A stretch of 8,486 nucleotides of DNA from Sulfurimonas sp. (GCA_021107375.1 JAIOSY010000225.1:1-8486); one strand, 5' to 3'; numbered from the stretch's first letter, positions 1 to 6,960 are shown. The notes: a model not told the origin generated them from the sequence alone. A program made the numbers and translations.

Positions 1-665
1 TCAATACTATCTGGAGTTATAAGTGACTCATATCTGTTTGCTCCTGCCATAATGACAAAATCACTTCCTGCTATATCAGGTTCACCTATGTCACCAATAG
101 TCAATAGAGTCGCACCAAGCTTAGTGTTAAGACAGATTGAACCCTCATCTAAAAAATTTGCACTTCCTATTTTTCCACCAAAAAACTTGATATATTCATC
201 TTTATTAAATCCTTCACCGTTACAGTAGGCAAGGGTGGAACGATTATCTTTTTGCTCATTAAAAATTTTGACTAGCTTGTCTTTGATATGCTCGTAAGCT
301 TCATCCCAAGTAACTCTTTTATATTTTCCATCTCCTCTTTTTCCTATTCTAATGAGTGGATATTTAAGTCTATCTCTATCATAAAGAGCGTCAATTCCAG
401 CATTACCTTTTGGACAGAGCATATTTCTTGATTTTGGAAAGTATTGGTTTGGATTTAATTTTGTAACTACTCCATCTTCAACTCTTGCAAATCCTGCACA
501 TTTATTTCGACACATGTTACAGAGATAGGGAATGTTTGTAGTTTCTTTGGTTGAGGTTTTAGTTGTTGTTTTTGGGATAACTGTAGCTGATGATGAGGTA
601 GCATAAACACAAAGTGCAACACTACCTTGTAAAAATTTTCTTCTTGAAATCTCGACTTTTTTCAT
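1..665 (-). CDS. Second PsrA/PhsA-type molybdopterin oxidoreductase, catalytic subunit (partial, C-terminus off the left edge)
   Basis: Start is ATG at 663-665, with a modest AAAGGTG ribosome site upstream. Only the first 221 codons are in the window, all open. The N-terminus has a twin-arginine signal (SRRKFLQG, residues 7-14), so export to the periplasm is expected. A [4Fe-4S] motif follows (Cys49, Cys52, Cys56 and Cys84, the last in NMLCPKG). The candidate molybdenum ligand is Cys178 in GSICLNT, as in polysulfide/thiosulfate reductases and unlike the Sec/Cys formate or Ser DMSO enzymes. It is clearly paralogous to the complete PsrA at 3146-5566, sharing runs such as VVTKLNPN, KRVTWDEAY and IMAGANR. 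Its pre-cluster linker is about 13 residues shorter and the region around residues 120-150 diverges. It lies 44 bp after a DUF1566-like gene with no terminator between them, so the two are probably cotranscribed. The substrate (polysulfide, thiosulfate or another sulfur oxyanion) cannot be told from this part. Confidence 0.9.
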   Translation of the reverse strand, partial: MKKVEISRRKFLQGSVALCVYATSSSATVIPKTTTKTSTKETTNIPYLCNMCRNKCAGFARVEDGVVTKLNPNQYFPKSRNMLCPKGNAGIDALYDRDRLKYPLIRIGKRGDGKYKRVTWDEAYEHIKDKLVKIFNEQKDNRSTLAYCNGEGFNKDEYIKFFGGKIGSANFLDEGSICLNTKLGATLLTIGDIGEPDIAGSDFVIMAGANRYESLITPDSI

Positions 666-709
666 AGAACCACACCTTTGGCATTCAATCTACACTTGAG
701 AATATAGCA

Positions 710-1156
710 CTATTTCTCAATCTTTTTATTTTTTTTATAACACCTTACATAATATTCATAATGTGCTCTTTCTTTATTAAAAACTCCAGTTGAAAAGTTG
801 ACTACATAAGCGTATTTATTCCCTTTCATTCCAAAGTTTTTTGATGTCCAGTATTTATCAGGTACAATAAAATTGAATTTTTTTGAAATAGCTGGATTAT
901 ATGCATATACATCTACGATTGATTGCAGTTCCATAAAACCTGGCACTTCCCAAGATGTCTCTCCATCTAACTCTAAGTTTCTACAGTAATTAACAGCATC
1001 AATAAATGTTTTTTTGCCTGTTGATACCTCTTTTGTATCTTGCCATAAATAATTTGTTTTAGTATCTTTAATAGTATTTTTTGAATTTTTTATAAGCTCG
1101 GCATTAGCATTATATATCATAGATAAAAGTAAGATGAATGCATATGGTAATTTCAT
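710..1156 (-). CDS. Secreted DUF1566-like (Lcl C-terminal domain) protein, function unknown
   Basis: A 148-residue protein with ATG start and an AAGGGA ribosome site. It has a Sec signal peptide: a hydrophobic core at residues 5-15 and an AxA cleavage site at residues 17-19. The mature part follows the DUF1566 pattern: TNYLWQD (residues 34-40), AVNYC (54-58), a W-x-x-P motif followed by EL (WEVPGFMEL, 69-77, where the family usually has WRLP), YWTSKN (102-107), a YVVNFSTG strand (117-124) and a final YVRC (136-139). Cys58 and Cys139 sit where this family often has its two conserved cysteines and could form a periplasmic disulfide. No enzymatic role is known to me for the family; it is common as secreted or cell-surface proteins. 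The gene lies between the psrABC terminator and the second catalytic subunit. Whether it helps that enzyme or is an unrelated passenger is open. Confidence 0.78.
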   Translation of the reverse strand: MKLPYAFILLLSMIYNANAELIKNSKNTIKDTKTNYLWQDTKEVSTGKKTFIDAVNYCRNLELDGETSWEVPGFMELQSIVDVYAYNPAISKKFNFIVPDKYWTSKNFGMKGNKYAYVVNFSTGVFNKERAHYEYYVRCYKKNKKIEK

Positions 1157-1310
1157 AATAATCCCTTGTATTTAAAAGTTTAAAATTGTAGCCACATCAG
1201 TATAAATAGCGACTTAATTAAAAATTAGAATTAATACTTTCAGTAAAGATAAGAAGTGTAGATAATATAAAAGCTATAGTTTTATAGTTTTAAAATTATT
1301 TAGAAAGTTT

Positions 1311-1343
1311 AAAAAAGAAATCCACATGCCATAGCATGTGGAT
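1311..1343 (-). terminator. Intrinsic terminator of the psrABC operon
   Basis: A perfect 10-bp stem (1320-1329 with 1334-1343) closes a 4-base loop. Read on the minus strand, it is followed at once by TTTCTTTTTT (1311-1320). It starts 22 bp after the psrC stop codon, so it closes psrABC and separates it from the DUF1566-like gene, which therefore needs its own promoter or depends on read-through. Confidence 0.9.
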
Positions 1344-1365
1344 AAGTTGATATATTTAGATTATT

Positions 1366-2565
1366 TTAATGATGATCATCTTCATCAAGATCAAATGCTT
1401 TTTCAGCAACATAGTATAGTAAAAAACATACACCTAAAGCACCTACTGCAATAGCCCATTCAACTGGAGATGGAGAATACTCTATCCAAGTTGGAGCTAG
1501 TTGATACTCTGTTTTTTTCAACATCTGCATAGGCATCATTTGTGCATGATGTACCATATCGTTTCTCATTAAAAATATAGAAATCAATGCAGCAATAGAT
1601 GAGAAAAATAAAGCTTTTAAAGCAGTACCTTTACTTACTAAAATAATAACAAAAGGGATAACCATAGCAAATAGTACTTCAAGTTGAAAGCTAGTTGATG
1701 CAATAATTCTCATCATTGTATCAGCTCTTTCTGGCATGTCACCATAGATAGCAGTGATAATTCTCCACCACTCAAAAAACATAGTAACTGCTAAGAGTAG
1801 TCCTAAAATTTTTGCTAATTTAACTAAAGTTATTTTAACTTCCTCTGGAAAGTTTAGTTTATGTTTAAATCCGTAGATCATAAACATGAAGAATGCACCA
1901 GATACAACAGCCGTTAATAGGAAGTATAAAGGGATAAAAGGTCCATTTGCTATTGGTCTTGCAACTAAATAAGCAAATACAGAACCAAGTGTAGTAAATG
2001 CTGCAACATCAGCAATTAACCCACCAATTCCAAGTCTAACAGCCCATTTATGATTGCCTCTAAGTGCAAATCCAAATTCAAGGATGATAAATGTTAAAAC
2101 TAAACCATATAGAGTACCCATCCACCAGATAGCAGAAGTGATTCCCGGAGTTAAGATATTGTAAATCATCATCGTAACAGGGTGTCCAATCTCAGTAAGA
2201 ATGATAATGAAACCAGGTAATAGTGTGATAATTGCTAAAAGTGTTGTTCTTTTTCCAATATGATTAAACTCTTTTATACCAAATACATGTCCAAGTGAAG
2301 CGATAATACATAGACCTGTACTAGTTCCAACAAAGAAAATATATCCAGAGATCAATAATCCCCATGGATGTTCTCTTGTAACATTATATGCGTGGTGTCC
2401 ATGCATTAAAAATTGAGCAAGTCCCCAAACTAATAAAAGTAGTAAACCCATTATCATAAAAAATACTAACACATTTAAAGGAGTCTTTTTAAAACCCAAC
2501 AGTGATTTTATAGAAAAATCTTCCTTAATAGGAACGATTTTATTAACTAATTCTCTTAAAGCCAT
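1366..2565 (-). CDS. psrC: PsrC/NrfD-family quinone-interacting membrane subunit
   Basis: A 399-residue polytopic membrane protein with ATG start and a strong AAAGGAG ribosome site at 2571-2577. I count about ten hydrophobic helices (roughly residues 30-53, 69-93, 107-126, 145-168, 177-203, 211-233, 247-270, 287-311, 316-334 and 367-388). It is the membrane anchor of a complex iron-sulfur molybdoenzyme: it should bind menaquinol and pass electrons to the ferredoxin subunit PsrB, without haem. At about 400 residues it belongs to the longer NrfD class, larger than the 8-helix PsrC of Thermus. It lies 13 bp after psrB and is last in psrABC. Features of note are a Met/His-rich loop (HHAQMMPMQM, residues 339-348) between helices 9 and 10 and an acidic, His-ending C-terminus. 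The family and role are well supported; the exact substrate of the complex is not. Confidence 0.92.
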   Translation of the reverse strand: MALRELVNKIVPIKEDFSIKSLLGFKKTPLNVLVFFMIMGLLLLLVWGLAQFLMHGHHAYNVTREHPWGLLISGYIFFVGTSTGLCIIASLGHVFGIKEFNHIGKRTTLLAIITLLPGFIIILTEIGHPVTMMIYNILTPGITSAIWWMGTLYGLVLTFIILEFGFALRGNHKWAVRLGIGGLIADVAAFTTLGSVFAYLVARPIANGPFIPLYFLLTAVVSGAFFMFMIYGFKHKLNFPEEVKITLVKLAKILGLLLAVTMFFEWWRIITAIYGDMPERADTMMRIIASTSFQLEVLFAMVIPFVIILVSKGTALKALFFSSIAALISIFLMRNDMVHHAQMMPMQMLKKTEYQLAPTWIEYSPSPVEWAIAVGALGVCFLLYYVAEKAFDLDEDDHH

Positions 2566-2578
2566 TTTAACTCCTTTA

Positions 2579-3142
2579 TTATGTTAGGTAAAATAATTTT
2601 GGTTTAGTACCAAGATGAGCTTTTAAACTATAGTGCTCTCTTGTTCTTAATACTTCACTTATTTCACTGTTTGGATCATCAAGATCACCAAATATTCTTA
2701 CTTTTGTCGGACAAGTATTTTGACATGCTGTTGTAGTTTCGCCTCGTGCTAGTCTAGTCTCTGCACAGAAGTTACACTTATCAACAGTCATTGTTCTATC
2801 ATCTACATATCTTGCATCATAAGGACAAGCATTCATACAGTAGCTACATAAAATACACTGGTCTATATTTACTCTTACAACACCATTCTCATCGGTATAT
2901 GTTGCCTGAGTTGGACATACTTCTTCACAAGGAGCATTATCACAATGTTGACACTGACTTGGATGAAAAACATTTGAGGTAAGGTCAAGTAGAGGATATT
3001 GACCCTCAATTTCACCAGTACCTACCCAAATTCTGTGTTTATCTGCACCCATTAAGATACCGTTTTCTTCTTTACATGCTGTTTCACATGCCTTGCAGTT
3101 GATACAATTTTTGTAATCAAGTGCCATTCCATATCTAGCCAT
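2579..3142 (-). CDS. psrB: PsrB, four-cluster [4Fe-4S] ferredoxin subunit
   Basis: A 187-residue electron-transfer subunit with sixteen cysteines in four groups: 13/16/19/23, 64/67/72/76, 96/99/102/106 and 123/126/140/144. This is the standard pattern for the four [4Fe-4S] clusters of the DmsB/PsrB/PhsB family. It has no signal peptide, as expected for a subunit exported folded on the Tat signal of its catalytic partner. It wires PsrC-bound quinol to the molybdenum site of PsrA. The gene starts 3 bp after the psrA stop codon, and its ribosome site (AAGGTG, 3149-3154) lies inside the last psrA codons, so translation is probably coupled and subunit ratios kept equal. Length and cysteine spacing are normal and nothing is missing. 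Confidence 0.95.
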   Translation of the reverse strand: MARYGMALDYKNCINCKACETACKEENGILMGADKHRIWVGTGEIEGQYPLLDLTSNVFHPSQCQHCDNAPCEEVCPTQATYTDENGVVRVNIDQCILCSYCMNACPYDARYVDDRTMTVDKCNFCAETRLARGETTTACQNTCPTKVRIFGDLDDPNSEISEVLRTREHYSLKAHLGTKPKLFYLT

Positions 3143-3145
3143 AAA

Positions 3146-5566
3146 TTACACCTTTTTTATTGAAACATTCGTTTCATGCATAGCAGCAGCGCCATAAACA
3201 GGTTCCATAGTGTCTTCGATAATTGCATTATCGTTTCCACCATTTTTATATGCCCAAGTTAAAGCTTCACTCTCTTCACCAAAACCGTGAATAAAGAAAA
3301 CTTGATCTGGAGCAATTTTTTCTGTTGGATATGCTTTTAGTCTTGTTGAACCAATGCTCGAACTTACTTCAATCATATCAGCAAACTTAATGCCCTTTTC
3401 TGCTGCAACTCTTTTGTTAATCCAAATAAAGTTTTCAGGCATAAGGTCAATAAGCATTGCATTATTTGCACTTCCCGTTTGAGTAAATTGTGCATGACGA
3501 CCAGTTAGAAGTTTAAATTTACCAGCAGGTACACTAAACTCATACTCATCTCTCCATACAGGCATAGGATCTATACCTTTACTCGCGAAAGAGCCTATAA
3601 CACACTCAACTTTTCCAGATGGAGTTACAGGTTTGCCTCCTCTAACACTATATGATTTTTTATTTTCAGGATAGTATTGATGCTCGTTAGCAGATAATTG
3701 TTTATAGTAATCATCTTGTTTTGGATAAAAAACACCATCATGATGTAGTTTTTCAGCAGCACCAGGATAATCAGCAACTGCATGATGATTTAACTCTTCT
3801 TGAGTATGTAAGAATGGTAAAGTTAAATCAAACTCTGCATAAGCTTCCTCTTCTCCATCTTCATCAATTAAATCTTGAATCTCTTCATCAAATTTCTTAG
3901 ATATTTCAAATAAAGGTTTAGAGATTTTAGTTGTTAAACCTTTCATAATATCCATAACAGGTTTTGATTCAAACATAGGATCAATAACTTTGTTTCTTAC
4001 AGCAATAGAAGGCTCAACTCCACCAAATGTTTTGATAGGGTCTGTTCTTTCTAGGTAAGTACACTCTGGAAGTACAACATCTGCATACATTACTGTATCA
4101 CTTGGCATTGTATCTATTGTTACTACTAAATCCATTTTTCTTAGCATTTCGGCAGTTTTTTGAGTATTTGGCATATTCATCATTGGGTTGTGCTTATAAC
4201 AGAACATCCCTCTAACTTTATATGGCATTTTACCATCTAAAAATCTGTTTCTCCAACCAATCCAAGAACCACCACCAGAGACAACAGCACAGTCATCATA
4301 ACCAGCTTCACCCTCTTTATTTGTACTTTTAACTACTGCTCTTGCTTTAGCTTTTTCATATAAAGGTTGAAGACCTTCATGTGCTTTAAGTGGTATCTTA
4401 GAACCAAAGATTAAACCACCTTTTGTATCTATTGCTCCATGAAGTGCTTGATAAATTGCCATTGCACGACGAAGTTGAAAGTCATTTTTAGCAAATGTAG
4501 ATCTTCTTCCTGGATAATAAACAGCTTTAGGTGCTGCTGCTGCAAAATCTCTAGCTATAGTGTAAATATCTTCTGCTTTAATTCCAGTTATAGGTTCTGC
4601 CCATTCTGGAGTATATTTATTTTCAAGTACACTATTTTTATACTCTTCATAACTATTGAAGTGAGTTTCAATATATTCGTTATTTTGTAACTCTTCAGTA
4701 AAAGTTACATATGTAAGAGCAAGTACAAATGCTAAATCCGTACCGGGTTTAATAGCTAACCATTTATCAGCTTTTGCAGATGTATTTGTGAATCTTGGAT
4801 CGATACAAATCATTTTTGCACCACGACCTTTAGTTCTTTTAAACAAATCCATAGTATCAGGAGTAACTATGGCTTCAGCACGATTTGCTCCAGCCATAAT
4901 GATATATTCTGCATTTTCTAAGTCAGCTTGTGGGTATGAACCAAGTGTTACACCATAACCAGATGCAACTGTTTGAAGACATATAGAAGCGTGATTTAAC
5001 CAGTTTGCAGAACCAAATGCTTGGTAAAATTGTTTAAATGTATGCTCTGCCATACCTTCACCAGCACAAAATAGCATTGATGAACGGTTATCTTCTTCCT
5101 CTTCAAGTATTGTAGAAAGACCAGGAAATTTATCTGTACCATTTAGAATTGCACTATACGCTTCATCCCAAGTAACTCTTTTAAATTTACCTTCCCCTTT
5201 TTCACCAATTCTAATCATTGGAAACTTTAATCTATCCGGATCATAAAGTGCCTGAATACCAGCATTTCCTCTAGCACATAACATGTTCTTAGATTTTGGA
5301 AACATTGGGTTAGGGTTTAGTTTTGTAACAACCCCATTTTCAACTCTTGCTAAGGCAGCACATTTATTAACACACATTTCACATAAAGTTGCCACATCGT
5401 GACCTTTATCTGAACCTGTTTTTGTGTTGTGAAATGAAACTGCTCCAGGTTTCGCACTACTACCGTGACTACTCGACAAAAGATTTGTGCTAAGTGCTGC
5501 TGAACCAACAACACTCATAGCTACAGTTCCTTGAAGAAACTTTCTTCTTGAAATCTCTACTTCCAT
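3146..5566 (-). CDS. psrA: PsrA, polysulfide/thiosulfate reductase-type molybdopterin catalytic subunit
   Basis: An 806-residue member of the DMSO-reductase superfamily. I place the start at ATG 5564-5566, not the in-frame TTG six bases upstream, because AGGAGG (5575-5580) is 8 bases from the ATG but only 2 from the TTG. The order of parts is: Tat signal (SRRKFLQG, residues 6-13); N-terminal [4Fe-4S] site (Cys62, Cys65, Cys69, Cys97); bis-MGD domains with Cys196 (in SICLQT) as the probable Mo ligand; and a C-terminal dinucleotide-binding domain (about 665-805) with HGFG and the late NDN and AAMHE motifs. The enzyme would act in the periplasm, reducing polysulfide, sulfur or thiosulfate with electrons from PsrB/PsrC. 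An acidic insertion at about residues 560-580 (DEDGEEE) is unusual. Psr, Phs and related enzymes are hard to separate by sequence; Psr is my preference from the order ABC and the sulfur context. Confidence 0.9.
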   Translation of the reverse strand: MEVEISRRKFLQGTVAMSVVGSAALSTNLLSSSHGSSAKPGAVSFHNTKTGSDKGHDVATLCEMCVNKCAALARVENGVVTKLNPNPMFPKSKNMLCARGNAGIQALYDPDRLKFPMIRIGEKGEGKFKRVTWDEAYSAILNGTDKFPGLSTILEEEEDNRSSMLFCAGEGMAEHTFKQFYQAFGSANWLNHASICLQTVASGYGVTLGSYPQADLENAEYIIMAGANRAEAIVTPDTMDLFKRTKGRGAKMICIDPRFTNTSAKADKWLAIKPGTDLAFVLALTYVTFTEELQNNEYIETHFNSYEEYKNSVLENKYTPEWAEPITGIKAEDIYTIARDFAAAAPKAVYYPGRRSTFAKNDFQLRRAMAIYQALHGAIDTKGGLIFGSKIPLKAHEGLQPLYEKAKARAVVKSTNKEGEAGYDDCAVVSGGGSWIGWRNRFLDGKMPYKVRGMFCYKHNPMMNMPNTQKTAEMLRKMDLVVTIDTMPSDTVMYADVVLPECTYLERTDPIKTFGGVEPSIAVRNKVIDPMFESKPVMDIMKGLTTKISKPLFEISKKFDEEIQDLIDEDGEEEAYAEFDLTLPFLHTQEELNHHAVADYPGAAEKLHHDGVFYPKQDDYYKQLSANEHQYYPENKKSYSVRGGKPVTPSGKVECVIGSFASKGIDPMPVWRDEYEFSVPAGKFKLLTGRHAQFTQTGSANNAMLIDLMPENFIWINKRVAAEKGIKFADMIEVSSSIGSTRLKAYPTEKIAPDQVFFIHGFGEESEALTWAYKNGGNDNAIIEDTMEPVYGAAAMHETNVSIKKV

Positions 5567-5573
5567 AAGCAAT

Positions 5574-5580
5574 ACCTCCT
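5574..5580 (-). promoter_or_regulatory. psrA ribosome binding site
   Basis: AGGAGGT on the minus strand is a near-perfect anti-16S match and the strongest in the window. Its 8-base distance from the last G of AGGAGG to ATG 5566 settles the psrA start codon and rules against the upstream TTG. Confidence 0.85.
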
Positions 5581-5669
5581 CATTGTATTCTTCTAAAATA
5601 ATCTTTAATAAACTTAAATGTTGCTTAGAAAAGAATTATAGATTTAAACATTGTAGTTAAAATAATCTT
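5581..5669 (-). repeat. Direct repeat in the psrA leader/promoter region (two copies)
   Basis: Written on the plus strand, CATTGTA and TAAAATAATCTT occur together twice: 5581-5587 with 5594-5605, and 5649-5655 with 5658-5669. The gap between the two boxes is 6 bases in one copy and 2 in the other. The 12-mers are 64 bp apart, close to six helical turns. One copy overlaps the -35 position of the candidate promoter and the other lies in the 5' untranslated region. This could be a pair of operator half-sites or a local duplication in AT-rich DNA; no regulator can be named from the sequence. Confidence 0.55.
5635..5640 (-). promoter_or_regulatory. Candidate -10 box for psrABC
   Basis: A consensus TATAAT on the minus strand, 68 bases upstream of the psrA ATG. 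Transcription would start near 5628, giving a leader of about 60 bases. The hexamer 17 bases upstream (5658-5663) is a poor -35. That is common for sigma-70 promoters in Campylobacterota, which rely on the -10 and upstream T-rich DNA. Read-through from the cytochrome b gene is also possible, because no terminator lies between 5734 and here. Confidence 0.5.
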
Positions 5670-5695
5670 ATAGATAACTTTAAGTAATATTATCT

Positions 5696-5710
5696 TTCTA
5701 ATAATTAGAA
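5696..5710. promoter_or_regulatory. 15-bp palindrome upstream of psrA (possible operator)
   Basis: TTCTAAT-A-ATTAGAA is a perfect palindrome with 7-bp arms. It lies 24 bp after the cytochrome b stop codon and about 75 bp upstream of the predicted psrA transcription start. It lacks a following T-tract, so it is not a convincing terminator. Position and symmetry suit a dimeric activator site, but in such AT-rich DNA chance is a real alternative. Confidence 0.3.
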
Positions 5711-5733
5711 GTTATATGTGAAGTAGGGTAATT

Positions 5734-6885
5734 TTATTTGGGTATCTTTATATCAATATCCTCTAGGATACCTTTTTCAAAGTTTTTGTGACAAGCAAAA
5801 CAGTTTGATTTTCTTTTTACTTTTTGAGATTTAAATATATAGTTTGGTATGTTGGCATGTGTATCTTTCCAGTATTGTATTTTTGTTATAGATTTTCTAC
5901 CTCTTGCCCCATCTAATGACTTCATCACTTTTACAGATACCTCTCTTGTACTTTTATCAGCACTATTTTCTACAAGATAGTTAAAAATAACCGTTTGATC
6001 ATTTATAGAGATTCTATTTTCACCTTTTTTCATTATTGGTGATATCTCTTCTCCAAAGTGATTTTTTAAACCCTCTTTTACTCTTAGCCAAGAAGAAGTT
6101 GGTAACATGAATGGTGGATATGGATGATGACAAGCACCACATTCTGTATAGTAGGTAAAAGATTCGTGCTTATAATCATGTTGTTTATATTTACTAGCTA
6201 CAAAAGGATTATTTCTCCCATCAGTTGATACAAAAAATACTAAGGCAGACATAAATAAAAAAAGATAAGTAAGACCACTTTTATATTTTCCAATTTTTGA
6301 ATCTTCACCTTTAGCTTTTTTATAACCAGTTATCATTGCAAAAACCATATTTGTTTTATGGTAAAACTGTTCTATTAAAACACCTACAATATGAATAACA
6401 GCCCAAACAAGAACGAAATAAGATGCATATTTATGAATATCAAATAAAATATCCATATACATATAGTAATCATCATTTAAAAAACCTAAGTAACCTTTAC
6501 CCTCTTGAATCCCGTATAATAATAGTCCTGTTATTGAGATAATAGAACCAACAACAAGAACAATGATTGTGTACCAACTTGAAGCAGGGTTGTGTCCAGC
6601 TGGAATCTCTCTCCATCTATTTCTTATTTTTTCAATAAAATAAAATTTTAACTCTGCAAGTGAAAGTTTTAAAGTGTTTAGTTTTGCATATTTTGTACCA
6701 ACAAATCCCCAGATAATACGATAAACTAACATTAATCCAAAAATAATACCAACAGCAACATGAAGGTTTAGTAAATTCTCTTGAAGTGAAAAAATAAAAG
6801 CAAAAGTAAAAGAAGAAGCTATTAGCCAATGTATAATTCTTGTATAAATTGGCCATACAAAAACATGATCTTTTTTCTTATTCAA
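5734..6885 (-). CDS. Cytochrome b561 fused to dihaem cytochrome c (DHC-type) domain
   Basis: A 383-residue protein. I accept the TTG start (6883-6885) because an AGGA ribosome site (6893-6896) is 7 bases upstream and the b561 signature WPIYTRIIHW begins at residue 11. Residues 1-180 form a four-helix cytochrome b561 (about 14-33, 44-62, 104-125 and 150-172), with candidate haem-b ligands His19, His42, His151 and His165 and the GHNPASSW motif. A fifth helix (203-219) would place the C-terminus in the periplasm. There, residues 245-383 hold two c-haem sites, CGACH (249-253) and CFACH (362-366), with the LPTSSW and NHFGEE motifs and the IKIPK end seen in DHC cytochromes. It should move electrons between the quinone pool and periplasmic haem proteins. 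In other bacteria the b561 and DHC parts are often separate genes; here they form one chain. The partner is unproven; the flanking psr genes and cytochrome lipoprotein are the obvious candidates. Confidence 0.87.
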   Translation of the reverse strand: MNKKKDHVFVWPIYTRIIHWLIASSFTFAFIFSLQENLLNLHVAVGIIFGLMLVYRIIWGFVGTKYAKLNTLKLSLAELKFYFIEKIRNRWREIPAGHNPASSWYTIIVLVVGSIISITGLLLYGIQEGKGYLGFLNDDYYMYMDILFDIHKYASYFVLVWAVIHIVGVLIEQFYHKTNMVFAMITGYKKAKGEDSKIGKYKSGLTYLFLFMSALVFFVSTDGRNNPFVASKYKQHDYKHESFTYYTECGACHHPYPPFMLPTSSWLRVKEGLKNHFGEEISPIMKKGENRISINDQTVIFNYLVENSADKSTREVSVKVMKSLDGARGRKSITKIQYWKDTHANIPNYIFKSQKVKRKSNCFACHKNFEKGILEDIDIKIPK

Positions 6886-6907
6886 TCTATTATCCTAATT
6901 TTATACA

Positions 6908-6953
6908 AGTTTTTAATTATAAATAAATTAATGCTTACTTATAATTAAAAACT
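6908..6953 (-). promoter_or_regulatory. Promoter region of the b561-DHC gene, spanned by a perfect 15-bp inverted repeat
   Basis: Arms 6908-6922 and 6939-6953 are exact reverse complements separated by 16 bases. A TATAAT (-10, 6916-6921) lies in one arm, and 17 bases upstream a weak -35, TTATAA (6939-6944), lies in the other. The arm centres are 31 bp apart, about three helical turns. A regulator bound to both arms would cover the promoter. No factor is recognisable. Confidence 0.45.
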
Positions 6954-6960
6954 CATTGCA

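Noticed and set aside
1157..1310. Hunt for a small RNA or promoter in the gap upstream of the DUF1566-like gene
   Set aside because: It is AT-rich with several weak -10-like hexamers (for example TACAAT) and short imperfect repeats, but nothing stands out enough to call. A promoter for the DUF1566-like gene presumably lies here.
2791..2982. Open frame on the plus strand opposite psrB
   Set aside because: It is fully inside psrB in antisense, with no ribosome site and a composition (Tyr/His/Leu-rich) typical of a mirrored cysteine-rich gene.
4439..4690. Open frame on the plus strand opposite psrA
   Set aside because: It is antisense to a well-supported gene, its Ser/Cys/Phe-rich product matches nothing I recognise, and it has no start signals.
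3146..5566. Formate dehydrogenase, arsenate or tetrathionate reductase as the identity of the molybdoenzyme
   Set aside because: There is no selenocysteine (in-frame TGA) or formate dehydrogenase motif, and the motifs, Cys ligand context and ABC gene order fit the Psr/Phs group better. Arr/Ttr/Srr-type enzymes cannot be fully excluded without a tree.
5567..5572. TTG start six bases upstream of the psrA ATG
   Set aside because: It leaves only 2 bases between AGGAGG and the start codon, whereas the ATG has a normal 8-base spacing and begins a normal Tat leader.
6632..6856. Second minus-strand frame inside the b561-DHC gene
   Set aside because: It overlaps the b561 helices in another frame. 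The Phe/Tyr-rich product is an artefact of AT-rich membrane coding, and the b561 frame carries the conserved motifs.
5734..6885. Hydrogenase cytochrome b subunit (HyaC/HydC)
   Set aside because: The b561 half resembles that superfamily, but there are no hydrogenase genes nearby and the C-terminal dihaem domain is not part of hydrogenase subunits.
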